DNA from: Planctomycetota bacterium
GTDB lineage: Bacteria; Planctomycetota; UBA1135
Assembly: GCA_008501825.1 (NCBI GenBank)
Contig: QQUA01000009.1
Span: 1 to 64,000 of the forward strand
Length of the DNA stretch: 64,000 bases
Direction of reading: 5' to 3'
Shown: positions 43,300-51,840 of the stretch, piece by piece
Layout: every line of letters begins with the position of its first letter
Numbering within the stretch: the stretch's first letter is position 1
Translations under genes and position numbers: made by a program
Notes under the pieces: model-generated
The model's input: only the letters and a program-made list of their open reading frames with translations
The model's database searches: none
Told to the model about the DNA's origin: nothing

Positions 43300-44466
43300 A
43301 TGCATGTTTCAAAGGAAATGACTCAAGAGGAAGCAATGAGATTGCTTAGCCTTGGGGGAGATGGAATTGAAGTCTTCAATCTCTGGAGGGCCGCACGGCA
43401 AAGGGAGGGAATGGATTGCGATGTTCCACTAAGGGGAGTCTCCCTTAAGGGAATGGACTTGACAAATGCAAGCTTGTTTTCCCTAGACCTAAGTGGAGAA
43501 GATCACTCTGGCGCAACCTTTAACTCTGCTAATCTAAGCGGCGCCTCTCTCGAGGACACAACCCTTCATGGCTGCAACTTCGAGAAATCAAAGCTTGAAA
43601 ACACAAAATTTAACGGCGCAAGCATTCGTAGAGCAATATTTTGGTCTTCTGAGATGGATGGAGCAAAATTACACAACTGTGAGATTCAAAACTGTGAATT
43701 TAACCGAGCCGCAGGAAGAATTTTTTTTGAGGGTGCAAAGGAGATTACGGAGTCTACTTTTTATGGCGCAGGCTTGACTCATTCCACATTTACATCTGTC
43801 AAGCTTTCGGGCTCTGATTTTTCAAATTGCAATTTATCCGATTGCGATTTTCGTGACTCAGATTTAAGGAAAACTTATTCCAACTCCCAAACGAACGTTC
43901 AACGATGTAAATTTGAGGGTTGCAGAGTTGAACGATTTAATGCGGAAAGGCTCGGTATCCATATTCGAGATAGAATTGGAATGAAGATCGAAGATGACTT
44001 AGCCAAACTCCGGCAATCTTACAGTGGGTTTTGGGCTATCTTGCACTTATTCGCTCTAGTCGGCTTTGCTTTGCCATACATCTGGTTCATTGTCAAAAAT
44101 TGGACTTTTGCAGAATTCGGACTCTTCGAGAAAGATGGTGAACCCATATTATTGGCCATTGCGTTTTTCAGATTCATTCTCTTCGGAGAAGATGGATGGG
44201 AAACATGTACTTTCTCATTCCAAAGCTTAGAATTTCTTTGTGGATTTATTGTCATGGTGATTTTCAATTACCTAAGATTCCGGTTATTGAAAAAAACAAA
44301 GACGCTGGAGCTCCAAGAGATAGCCACCGGAGTTCCAGCAAATTTCCGATTCGATGATGGTCCGTGGGGTGATTGGTTTCGAATATCTCAATGGATGGAA
44401 AAGCTTTACTTTGGAATTGTCCTTTATCACATCTTTCTTTTCCTCGCCAAAGAAATCCCTGTTTGA
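43300..44466 (+). CDS. Pentapeptide-repeat protein with membrane domain
   Basis: The 388-residue protein begins with a short helical head (MRLLSLGGDGIEVFNLWRAA), comparable to the TIR protein at 4,552. Pentapeptide repeats follow at about 50-220 (TNASLFSLDLSGEDHSGATF, DFSNCNLSDCDFRDSDL). The C-terminal part has several hydrophobic segments (FWAILHLFALVGFALPYIWFI, ILLAIAFFRFILFG, FLCGFIVMVIFNYLRF, LYFGIVLYHIFLFLA). The repeats may sense or assemble, and the membrane part may form a pore or channel in defence. This is inferred. Confidence 0.75.
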   Translation: MHVSKEMTQEEAMRLLSLGGDGIEVFNLWRAARQREGMDCDVPLRGVSLKGMDLTNASLFSLDLSGEDHSGATFNSANLSGASLEDTTLHGCNFEKSKLENTKFNGASIRRAIFWSSEMDGAKLHNCEIQNCEFNRAAGRIFFEGAKEITESTFYGAGLTHSTFTSVKLSGSDFSNCNLSDCDFRDSDLRKTYSNSQTNVQRCKFEGCRVERFNAERLGIHIRDRIGMKIEDDLAKLRQSYSGFWAILHLFALVGFALPYIWFIVKNWTFAEFGLFEKDGEPILLAIAFFRFILFGEDGWETCTFSFQSLEFLCGFIVMVIFNYLRFRLLKKTKTLELQEIATGVPANFRFDDGPWGDWFRISQWMEKLYFGIVLYHIFLFLAKEIPV

Positions 44467-44528
44467 CGCGATTGCCCATTGAACCGGGGGCCCGCGCCCT
44501 GCTAAGGCCGAAGGGTGAGTGAAGGGAG

Positions 44529-44996
44529 TCATTCGATCTCCCCCATCATTCTGATCACTCGCCGCAACTCACGACGAATGGCGTTTTCTGAAAACGTTAG
44601 AACGTCCGATTCGTATCTGCTACGTGCCTTACCTAAAATGCAAGGCTCACACCATGGGAATTTCCCTCTATCCGAGGAAATGTTCATGTAAACGAAGAAA
44701 TATTTACCTCCCTGAAGGATTGAAATTCCGATCTCTTCTAACCGGCTTGATTCTGGTCGAACCCCTACGTCGGCACTGGCCACGCAATAGCTTCGACTGC
44801 GGCGAGCAATCCTCCCACAAACCGAAGGCGCATAATCGTACAGCAGGGCGGCCGCCGCGATGAATCGCTTACCGAGGGTCCGGCTGCTTTTCGAGTATCC
44901 GAAAATCGGCTTGTGTACCCGCTCAAATTCTTTGCTCCGCCGCTGGGTACGGTGAAGTGTGGCGACCAGCCCTTTAGGCATTCGGTTGGTTTTCAT
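44529..44996 (-). CDS. Unknown protein in the nuclease slot of unit 2
   Basis: A 155-residue frame with a basic head (MKTNRMPKGLVATLHRTQRRSKEF), alanine-rich middle (GKRFIAAAALLYDY) and a mixed end. It overlaps the next phage gene by four bases, like the nuclease in unit 1, so it is probably a replacement gene. No domain is recognised. Confidence 0.5.
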   Translation of the reverse strand: MKTNRMPKGLVATLHRTQRRSKEFERVHKPIFGYSKSSRTLGKRFIAAAALLYDYAPSVCGRIARRSRSYCVASADVGVRPESSRLEEIGISILQGGKYFFVYMNISSDRGKFPWCEPCILGKARSRYESDVLTFSENAIRRELRRVIRMMGEIE

Positions 44997-45259
44997 GACT
45001 TGCTTTCAGAATCTCCATACCCAGGAGCGTCCACGTGGCCGCGAGCGACCAAGGGGGTGTATTCGCCCAGCGGGCGGTGAATCACCAACTGATGGACCTG
45101 GAGCGGCTTAGGCTGCCCCTGGGGCGGCAAGATGCGCGGATAAAGCTCCACTTGAAACTTGGCAGTGAAGCCAGGCTCGATTTGTTCCATGATCAAAAGG
45201 AGGGCTTCTTGAAGCTTCTCGTTTCGATCCTTTCCGTTAACTTCCGGTCGATTGACCAT
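44993..45259 (-). CDS. Small conserved phage protein (unit 2 copy)
   Basis: The 88-residue protein is nearly identical to the one at 6,777-7,043, differing only at its end (PGYGDSESKS). It marks the return to shared phage sequence after the cargo. Confidence 0.6.
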   Translation of the reverse strand: MVNRPEVNGKDRNEKLQEALLLIMEQIEPGFTAKFQVELYPRILPPQGQPKPLQVHQLVIHRPLGEYTPLVARGHVDAPGYGDSESKS

Positions 45260-45740
45260 CTTCTTCCTTCTCCAATTCCACTTTGGCCTCGGCGGCCTGT
45301 TGTTCGATTACTTGTGCTGCGGGGTGAAGTTGAACGCCGGCAGGCGCGTTCGCCCCCAGGTTCACGAGGAGGTTCAAGACACCTGGTCCCTGACCTCCTT
45401 TGCCTTTGTTTTGAAGCTCAGCCTGGAGGGTCATCTTCACGATGTCGCGGGCCGCTTGGCTTCCCTCGCGCCCATTCCTGGCGATGTCATCCATGACGCG
45501 GCGAGTAGCGGCTACCAAAAGCAACGGCTGAGCCGTGTTCATGAAGTGGTTCTCGATCCAGTTCCGGAAGTCCGGCTGGAGCCACCAGCGGTGAATGGTT
45601 CGCTCGTCGATGTTGAGTCCTTTGGCGAGACCCGTACGACTGAGCGAAGGGTCCTGAAGCATCAAGGCGACGTAGCGAAGCTGCTGTTCGCTTGGCTCGA
45701 ACTTCCGGCTGCCACGGAAAACAGGGCTTCTCCTGCCCAT
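45237..45740 (-). CDS. Helix-turn-helix protein, possible terminase small subunit (unit 2 copy)
   Basis: The 167-residue protein matches 7,021-7,524 with scattered substitutions, for example SLSRTGLAKGLNIDERTIHRWW. The frame is intact, which is notable in a unit that lost its capsid and tail genes. If it is a small terminase, it could redirect packaging of a related phage, as satellites do. Confidence 0.5.
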   Translation of the reverse strand: MGRRSPVFRGSRKFEPSEQQLRYVALMLQDPSLSRTGLAKGLNIDERTIHRWWLQPDFRNWIENHFMNTAQPLLLVAATRRVMDDIARNGREGSQAARDIVKMTLQAELQNKGKGGQGPGVLNLLVNLGANAPAGVQLHPAAQVIEQQAAEAKVELEKEEDGQSTGS

Positions 45741-45741
45741 C

Positions 45742-46011
45742 TCACGTTCTCCCAGCGAGCAGGTCGCTTTCTGCCAGGACCTCGCGATCCGAAGTCCGGA
45801 CCAAGATGAAACGCTGTTGGTTCCGGTCCTCGCCGTCTTCGCCTTTGTGCTCGGTCATAAAGCCTTCCCAAAGTGCGAGAGCTTCATCGTCTGAAAGCGT
45901 TTCGCTTCCATCGTCCGGCCAAAGGTCAAGGCAAACGCGAAAGGGATCATCCTCCGAAAAGGCACTGCTGATGACGAAGGGAGCGAGCACTAGAGCCTGG
46001 TTTACGGCCAT
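45742..46011 (-). CDS. Small acidic phage protein (unit 2 copy)
   Basis: An 89-residue protein equal to the one at 7,526-7,795 except for one residue (SDREVL against SDRKVL). It overlaps the 3' end of the fusion gene. Confidence 0.55.
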   Translation of the reverse strand: MAVNQALVLAPFVISSAFSEDDPFRVCLDLWPDDGSETLSDDEALALWEGFMTEHKGEDGEDRNQQRFILVRTSDREVLAESDLLAGRT

Positions 46012-46687
46012 GAGAAACCTCCAAAATTGCGGACGCTACGGGGTGGTGTTGTGAGTAAAGGGCGCAAAGAGCAGCGTCTGAAACGCCCCAGCGGCGATTC
46101 TGTGAGGTCTCCTGTTTGAAGCCCTCAATGAGCGGCATGACCGCTTTTTCGATCTTTGGTTTGGTCCAGCCGTTTGGTTTGCCGAGGATCGCTTTCCTGG
46201 CGCTCACCGCTTTTACGGTGTAGATCGGCACACCAAGAATCGAAGAAAGAGAGCCCGGGATCCCGTGGGCAATTCCGTAGCGGATCGCTCCTTTCTGCCC
46301 GGTCTTCGACAACCCGAAGCAGACGTATTTGGAGATGACTTCCGCCGGCTGGTTGTTTTCCCCCCGGATGATCCGCGGGTTTTCACACTCCCGGCCATCG
46401 ACCACCAGGAAGGGCGCTGGGATGACGGTGCATCCGGCGGTCTGATTCAGAAGGTCCAGGCCCTTGATGTCCAGGGAGTAGACCGACATCCATTTGTCGA
46501 TCACGTTCCCGTTCGCATCCTTGGTCTTCACCGGCTTGGACCCGGTCCAAAAGATGTGACCCTGTTGTTCCCAAAGCTGGACCGTCTTCTTCTGGCCGAC
46601 CGCCCCGTTGGGTGCCAAGGCTCTGTCCTTTCCGAGTACGGCCGGCGCGGCTGCTGCACCCGGCCCTGTTCTTGCGAGCTCATTCAC
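45947..46687 (-). pseudogene. Deletion-made fusion of the recombination-like gene and the RuvC-like gene
   Basis: The 246-residue frame (GTG start, VNELARTGPGAAAAP) takes its first 128 or so residues from the counterpart of 14,610-15,728 and the rest from the RuvC-like protein of 7,731-8,339. The join lies in CTGCCCGG[T/A]CTT (about 46,295-46,306), a short homology present in both parents. Relative to unit 1, 7,257 bp are missing, a multiple of three, so the frame stays open. The catalytic first acid of RuvC is gone, so nuclease activity is unlikely. Confidence 0.85.
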
Positions 46688-46968
46688 TGTTGGATTCCCT
46701 CCGTGATTCGATTGAGATCGAGCTCGTCGCCGAAGAAGGCTTTCAGCCTCAGCAGGGTCGGGATAGCGGGTTGGTGGCGCCCATTCATCAGCCGCTCCAG
46801 GGTCTGGGGAGGCATGGCCTTCCCCTTGGTCGTGGCGGTGATTTCGGATGCGAGGCGAACCAGCCCGCTGTAGCAACTGCCCTCGGACCGTTGCTCGGCC
46901 TGCTGGCCGATGAAGTCGGCGACGTAGCTCATACCCGGAGATTCGCCCCAGAACGCCGCCTCATCCAC
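46684..46968 (-). CDS. XRE-type phage regulator (unit 2)
   Basis: The 94-residue protein equals the unit-1 regulator (15,725-16,009) with two or three changes (for example IGQQAEQ and LKAFF). It retains an intact helix-turn-helix and the adjacent operators, so the two prophages are probably in the same immunity group and can regulate each other. Confidence 0.7.
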   Translation of the reverse strand: MDEAAFWGESPGMSYVADFIGQQAEQRSEGSCYSGLVRLASEITATTKGKAMPPQTLERLMNGRHQPAIPTLLRLKAFFGDELDLNRITEGIQQ

Positions 46969-46969
46969 T

Positions 46970-47081
46970 GGTAACAGCTTTGGAATCTGTTACCGGAAAG
47001 CGTGACCCTTTATGGCCCTCTATTGACCTGTAAAGCCCACTTTGGCCCTGCATGTCCCCTTGTTACCGGAAAGCGTGGCCC
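46970..47081. promoter_or_regulatory. Operator region (unit 2)
   Basis: GGTAACAG at 46,970 with CTGTTACC, and TTACCGGAAAGCGTGRCCC at 46,990-47,008 and 47,063-47,081, with the same 73-bp spacing as unit 1. Confidence 0.7.
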
Positions 47082-47137
47082 TCTATGGTCCAGATTGGCC
47101 CTGTGCGGTCGGGCCAAGGGGTGGCTAAAATCCTCCC

Positions 47138-47818
47138 GTGATCCGAAATTCCCACTTCATTTCCTTCTGGGCGGAGTGTCTTCGAGACTTCGGTAGGGTG
47201 GCAAAGAGCCATTGGAAATTTGAACTTTTTCTTTTCTTAGCAGCCGTCGCCGGTTTGTTTGGGGAGGAGTGGAACCAAAATGGAATGTCCTCGGCGTGGG
47301 ACGAAGTGGTGAATTACTTGGTATGGACCATGGCGGGAACCGTCGGGATTTGCGTAATCCTTCTGCTCCTGATTTGGCCAAGTCGGATTTGGGCGAGGGA
47401 GAAAGAAAGGGCGGACAAAGCCCTGGGAGAAGCAAAGGGCAATGAGATGGATTCTGTGGCAATCCAGGAGCAAATGAAGGTATTCAGTAAAAGGATTACC
47501 GAAGAAGTTCAGAAATACCCAACAAAAGGAAGTAAAGGTTCCGCCCAAAGTTGGGCATTTGGAGAGGAATCAGATACGCCGAATGGTGGCGGAGCCAAAG
47601 AGTTGCTCGATGAAATTGAGCTCTTCCTCGAAAAACACTTTCAACCCTTTGCAATTTCACAAATTAAAGCCCACAAATCCCTGACAATCTTAAAGGAATT
47701 TCGCTGGGGGAATGAAATCGACAGCATCTACTGGAACCTAGGCGATCTCCAGGCCAGTTTGATCAATTCGTTTAAGCATTGGGATGAAAGGTGGCTCAAA
47801 CAGCATGCAGGGAATTAG
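47138..47818 (+). CDS. Membrane protein right of the unit-2 operators
   Basis: The 226-residue protein has two hydrophobic segments (WKFELFLFLAAVAGLF and VNYLVWTMAGTVGICVILLLLIW), then a charged helical cytoplasmic part with LLDEIELFLEKHFQPFAISQ. It lies to the right of the operators and reads away from the early operon. Only a decayed beginning is left at the same place in unit 1. A role in superinfection exclusion is possible, given place and topology. GTG start at 47,138. Confidence 0.55.
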   Translation: MIRNSHFISFWAECLRDFGRVAKSHWKFELFLFLAAVAGLFGEEWNQNGMSSAWDEVVNYLVWTMAGTVGICVILLLLIWPSRIWAREKERADKALGEAKGNEMDSVAIQEQMKVFSKRITEEVQKYPTKGSKGSAQSWAFGEESDTPNGGGAKELLDEIELFLEKHFQPFAISQIKAHKSLTILKEFRWGNEIDSIYWNLGDLQASLINSFKHWDERWLKQHAGN

Positions 47819-47822
47819 ATTT

Positions 47823-47846
47823 GGGGGCCACAAGCGTGACCCCCTG
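47823..47846 (+). terminator. Hairpin after the membrane-protein gene
   Basis: GGGGGCCAC pairs with GTGACCCCC over a four-base loop, five bases after the stop codon. There is no T-run. Confidence 0.45.
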
Positions 47847-47943
47847 TAGGAGAAATAAGTTTTCCGCGAATCAAGTCACCAAAGGCGGCGCCTGGTTTCC
47901 GGAAACATGCACGTCCCGTTGATTCGGAGGCCTCGGTCTAGCC

Positions 47944-48483
47944 ATGGTTCCCAATCCTCGGAACAGCGTGAACAACGGCGCCATCGGTCCAGACGTTGGG
48001 ATCCCCATGCCCACCAGGAGGGCTCCGGCACCGGAGGTTAAGACGGCTATCAACCCCACCCCGCCGCCCACTCTTCGGCTCGAATACATTCCGAACCCGA
48101 ACGACATCGTGAACCTTCGGGAAGGCACGCCTTACACCGTTCCTACCGGAATGATTTTGATCATCACGGATTGGGCGGTAACACAACCAGATTTCCCAGT
48201 TCCTCCTCAGAATGCAGAAGCTGAGGCGGATGTCCATGCCCGAGTTTTGGTAGACGGCCAACAGGTTTGGGGTGGAGGATTCGCCTCTTCCATCGCCCAT
48301 AAAAGCAACGTGCATGGACTGGAGAACGCTCTGGCCATGGCAAGCTCCGGCGGCGGCCATTTGTCCGGTTCCCTTAGAAGCGGAATCCGGGCTGAAGCCG
48401 GTCAAAACGTGGAGGTAGATGCAGCGTCGAGCTACGGCGGCCCGACGATGTTTGCCTCCGGCTACTTGTACCCTGCGCAGTAA
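47944..48483 (+). pseudogene. Chimeric secreted-protein gene made by a prophage-host deletion
   Basis: The first 33 or so codons (VPNPRNSVNNGAIGPDVGIP ... ) come from the reverse strand of the phage lysis-lipoprotein gene (17,070-17,170); the rest (AINPTPPPTLRLEYIPNPND to the end) is the secreted-protein family of 42,387 and 49,254. The signal peptide has been lost, so the product would not be exported. The join at about 48,040 marks the right limit of phage DNA in the window. Confidence 0.75.
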
Positions 48484-48552
48484 GACAAATGGGCCCTCAG
48501 GATTGCGGTCCTGGAGGCCCAATCTAATTGATCAAGACAATACAATGGGGCA

Positions 48553-49083
48553 ATGCGAATCATCATTCTGGCCACCATGGTTATTCTTGCCGCTTCTGCC
48601 TGTCAAAAGAGCGAATACCAGGGTAAAGAAATCCTGGTTGAAGAATGGATTCAAAAGATAGACCGCCACCCGGAGCGAGTTGAAGAAATTATCTTCGAAA
48701 CAGTCAGTTGGAAGAGGCCTCATCCTAACAGTGAAAACTCTAGCGCAGGCCTCACAACCATTTGTAAAGTAAGGCGATTTAAAGAGGGGAAACTCCATTC
48801 GACTTCCAATATCACTCCCGGAGAAGTTTCAAGGTTTACCATTAAGGACGACTCCTGCGACACCATTGAAGTTGCTTTTCCCTTCAAGATGGATGGGACG
48901 GATACCGAATCCCCGCCCTTCAAGGTAATCGAATTATCACCGGAAGGGGCTCCCAATCCGGAATGGAAGATCGTCGTTTCCTCCAAATTTGGAGAAGGCT
49001 CGGATAGCTCCAGCCTCGATTTACCTGCCTCTCGGCTTCTTGAATGGGTTCTTCGCGCCAAAATCGTTTATAAGAAAAAATAA
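48553..49083 (+). CDS. Lipoprotein of unknown function
   Basis: The 176-residue protein has a signal with the cysteine in VILAASACQKS and a beta-rich body (SRFTIKDDSCDTIEVAFPF, WKIVVSSKFGEGSDS). No family is recognised. It lies between two members of the secreted family and is probably chromosomal. Confidence 0.6.
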   Translation: MRIIILATMVILAASACQKSEYQGKEILVEEWIQKIDRHPERVEEIIFETVSWKRPHPNSENSSAGLTTICKVRRFKEGKLHSTSNITPGEVSRFTIKDDSCDTIEVAFPFKMDGTDTESPPFKVIELSPEGAPNPEWKIVVSSKFGEGSDSSSLDLPASRLLEWVLRAKIVYKKK

Positions 49084-49253
49084 CCAAAGACTTCTGATTC
49101 CGGTCGAACAAGTGATTTGACCATACTCTTTGCACTGCCCTCAAAAAAAGTCGTCAACTTCCCGTTCACCAGAAGGGTAATCCGCGTTTAAGGAATTAGA
49201 AGGTAGCAGTAGACCTCCTTCGAATCCCTGTTCTAACTCTTAAGAGAAGACTC

Positions 49254-49772
49254 ATGATTTCAGACCGACGCTTTGTTGTCGCTCTTTTGGTCGGCGTTTC
49301 GACTTTTGCCGGCCTTTCCGTGCTACAGGCCCAAAAGACTGTTATCAACCCGACTCCGCCGCCGACGCTCAGAGTGGAGTACATCCCGAACCCGAATGAC
49401 ATCGTAAACCTGAAAGCAGGCACGACTTACATTGTTCCTCAAGGAAAGATCTTGATCATTACCGATTGGTCATCTTCCACTTCAGAATTGCCGCATCCAG
49501 TTCAGAATGGCGAATCAATCTCAAATAAGGATTTGATGATCAAGATTGGCGGAACGGTCGTTTGGGCAGGAGGCTACAGTGCTTCCATCGTCCACGCGGA
49601 TAGTTACCAGGGCCAGGACAATGCATACGGCATGGTCAGTTCCGGAGGCGGCAGCTTGTCCGGATCGTTGAGAAACGGCATTCGCGCAGAGGCCGGCCAA
49701 AGCGTGGACTTGTCCGTTACCGGAGGAAACACGGAAATGTACGCCTCCGGCTACCTTTATCCGGCCCAGTAG
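49254..49772 (+). CDS. Small secreted protein, chromosomal copy
   Basis: The 172-residue protein has an intact signal peptide (SDRRFVVALLVGVSTFAGLSVLQAQ) and the same body as its relatives at 42,387 and 47,944, with the middle more changed (TEL PHPVQNGESISNKDL region). It is probably exported; the GSLSGSLRNGIRAEAGQ stretch is the best-kept part. The first copy and this one also share their upstream sequence. Confidence 0.75.
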   Translation: MISDRRFVVALLVGVSTFAGLSVLQAQKTVINPTPPPTLRVEYIPNPNDIVNLKAGTTYIVPQGKILIITDWSSSTSELPHPVQNGESISNKDLMIKIGGTVVWAGGYSASIVHADSYQGQDNAYGMVSSGGGSLSGSLRNGIRAEAGQSVDLSVTGGNTEMYASGYLYPAQ

Positions 49773-49784
49773 GGAGAACACCCT

Positions 49785-50738
49785 TTACTTGGAAGTCCGT
49801 TTGGAGCCCAATCCACGAACGCTTCGAGCCAGCTTCCACAACGGACCCAGTTCGGCGATGAGGTTGCCGAACAGCAAAGCGACTCCACCGAGCACCAGCC
49901 AAAAATCGATTTGGACGTTGCCCCAAATCACGGCCATCAGTGCCGCCCAAACCGGCTCCACTGCATAAAGGATGGCAGCCCGCACCGGCGGCACTTCCCT
50001 TTGGAACTGATTCATCAAACTCAAGGCCAATAAAGTCGCCAGTAAGGAACTCGCCAGCATGGGCTTCCAAAATCCCGGATGCAATGTCAGGGTAACCATG
50101 TCCCCCCATTGCAATTCCGGATCGCCGGCAATACCGACCGCCAGAGTGACCGAACTGCCCAAGGCGACGCATAAAAAGGAAGTCCAGGTCAACGGCATCG
50201 GCGGCGCATTTTTGGTGCAGTAGTCGATCGCCAAAATGTGAGCCGCAAACAAAAAAGCGCAAGCCACCGTCAACCATTCGTGAAGCCCAAAACTCAGTTG
50301 CGGAGGACCGCTGATGTAGCCGGCTCCAAAGGTGGCCAGAAGAGCTCCAATCCAAAGAAAAATGCCGATCCCCTTTCGGAACAGCAAAGCCGAAAGTAAA
50401 GCGGTGAAGACCACGTACAAACTGGTCAAAAACGCCGAAACCGGAGCGCTGACTCCCTCCAGTCCGAACATTTGTAAATGAAAACCGCTAAGAAGCAGAA
50501 AGCCCAGAAGAAAGCCCCACCACCACACCCGAAAGTTCAACCCGCGGCGGGAGCTGGGAATCACGATCGGCATCAACAAAGCTGCCAATCCGAAACGCAA
50601 CACCATGAACAAACCGATGCCGGCGGTGACGGCACCGGGCCCGAATAAGTCCTGAGTGGTTTCCACTCCTTGCTTCATCCACAAGAAGGTCCCACCCCAA
50701 ATCAGGGTCACGGCCAGCAAAGCCAGCATGGCCCGCAT
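49785..50738 (-). CDS. EamA/DMT-type transporter
   Basis: The 317-residue protein has about ten membrane segments in two repeats (MLALLAVTLIWGGTFLWMKQ in the first, VRAAILYAVEPVWAALMAVI in the second), typical of the drug/metabolite exporter superfamily. The substrate cannot be told. The ATG at 50,738 was preferred since upstream residues are hydrophilic and overlap the next gene. Confidence 0.85.
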   Translation of the reverse strand: MRAMLALLAVTLIWGGTFLWMKQGVETTQDLFGPGAVTAGIGLFMVLRFGLAALLMPIVIPSSRRGLNFRVWWWGFLLGFLLLSGFHLQMFGLEGVSAPVSAFLTSLYVVFTALLSALLFRKGIGIFLWIGALLATFGAGYISGPPQLSFGLHEWLTVACAFLFAAHILAIDYCTKNAPPMPLTWTSFLCVALGSSVTLAVGIAGDPELQWGDMVTLTLHPGFWKPMLASSLLATLLALSLMNQFQREVPPVRAAILYAVEPVWAALMAVIWGNVQIDFWLVLGGVALLFGNLIAELGPLWKLARSVRGLGSKRTSK

Positions 50739-50796
50739 TTGACGAGAACGGCCCGCCCCGTCGGAGGCGGAGCGGGCCGTCGAGTCGTTTTCGGGA

Positions 50797-51705
50797 TCAG
50801 TCGTCGCTTTCAACGCCTCCGGCTCCATCCCGGCCCTTCTTGCCGCCGCGCTTTTCCTTTCCGTCTTCCGACTCGCCCTCGCCTTCTCCATCCTTGTCCT
50901 TGCCACCGCGCCGCTGGTTCATCCTTTCCTTGATCTCATCCGGATGGCGCCAGAGCATATCCCATTTGCGCTGTTCGTTCTTCGGCAAAGCCGCCGGTTC
51001 TTTGGCCACTTTGAAGGTCCGTTTGTTGTCATTCCACCAAGCCTGCCACTGATCCCGAGCCCGATACATCTCTCCCGTTAAAATCACCAGGGAAACGCTG
51101 ATCTCCTTCATATAAGGATTCTGGCGCCGGGCTTTGCCCTGGACCATAAAGGACATCAGTTCCTCCACCGATTTCTTGTCGCGAATCTTGCCCAAGGAAA
51201 TCAGGCGCGCCTTGGTGACTTGGTTGCCACCGTTGTCCAAGACCAAATTCTTGACGATGGTGCTGATGGCCTTGGAATCTCCCTTTTGGCCGAGAGCCAT
51301 GTAATACTCGGCGGCGAATTTGGGATCGTCCATCAGCTTTTTGTCCTTGCCGATCTTCAACAACTGGCTCAGGGCATACTTATCTTCGTTGAAACGAAGG
51401 GCGCGCAAGGCTTCCAGCCGTACGGCGGGGTCTTTGTGCGAAAAGCCTCCCCCCACCGCTTTCACCACCACCTTATCGGCGACCACGCCCTGGTTTTTCA
51501 GGATGTTCACGGCGACCGAGGCATCGTCCCCCTTCAAGGCTTCCTTGATAGCTTCGGCGATTTCCTTGGGGGAAAGCTCCTCGGCTCCTTCCTCGGTGCC
51601 CTCTTCTTGCTGAGTTTCTTCAGCCTGCCAAAGGGGAAGGGTTTCAGCGGCCGGCAGCGGAGCGGCGAACGGTGTGGCGAAGCTAAGGAGGAGGTTGAGC
51701 AGCAT
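50797..51705 (-). CDS. Secreted HEAT-repeat protein
   Basis: The 302-residue protein has a signal peptide (LLNLLLSFATPFAAPLPAAE), an acidic linker, HEAT-like helical repeats (GGGFSHKDPAVRLEALRALRF, KFAAEYYMALGQKGDSKAIS) and a long Lys/Glu/Gly-rich tail. Such proteins serve as binding scaffolds. No enzyme motif is seen. It is divergent from the next gene. Confidence 0.7.
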   Translation of the reverse strand: MLLNLLLSFATPFAAPLPAAETLPLWQAEETQQEEGTEEGAEELSPKEIAEAIKEALKGDDASVAVNILKNQGVVADKVVVKAVGGGFSHKDPAVRLEALRALRFNEDKYALSQLLKIGKDKKLMDDPKFAAEYYMALGQKGDSKAISTIVKNLVLDNGGNQVTKARLISLGKIRDKKSVEELMSFMVQGKARRQNPYMKEISVSLVILTGEMYRARDQWQAWWNDNKRTFKVAKEPAALPKNEQRKWDMLWRHPDEIKERMNQRRGGKDKDGEGEGESEDGKEKRGGKKGRDGAGGVESDD

Positions 51706-51840
51706 GGCGTAGATCCTGGAGGCAAGGGAGGACGGTCAGGCCTGGACAGGCGGCCGGCCTATCTTTGGAATGACCTAAAGTCCTGGAGGTTCCGCCTCCT
51801 GGACTGATTTTCTCCTTTTCTTGGCCCGGAACCAAGCGCC

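Noticed and set aside
49215-49235. TTCGAATCC as a possible right attachment site of unit 2
   Set aside because: Only nine bases match the tRNA T-loop, and the same upstream region is shared by the related secreted-protein gene at 42,387, so it belongs to that gene's leader.
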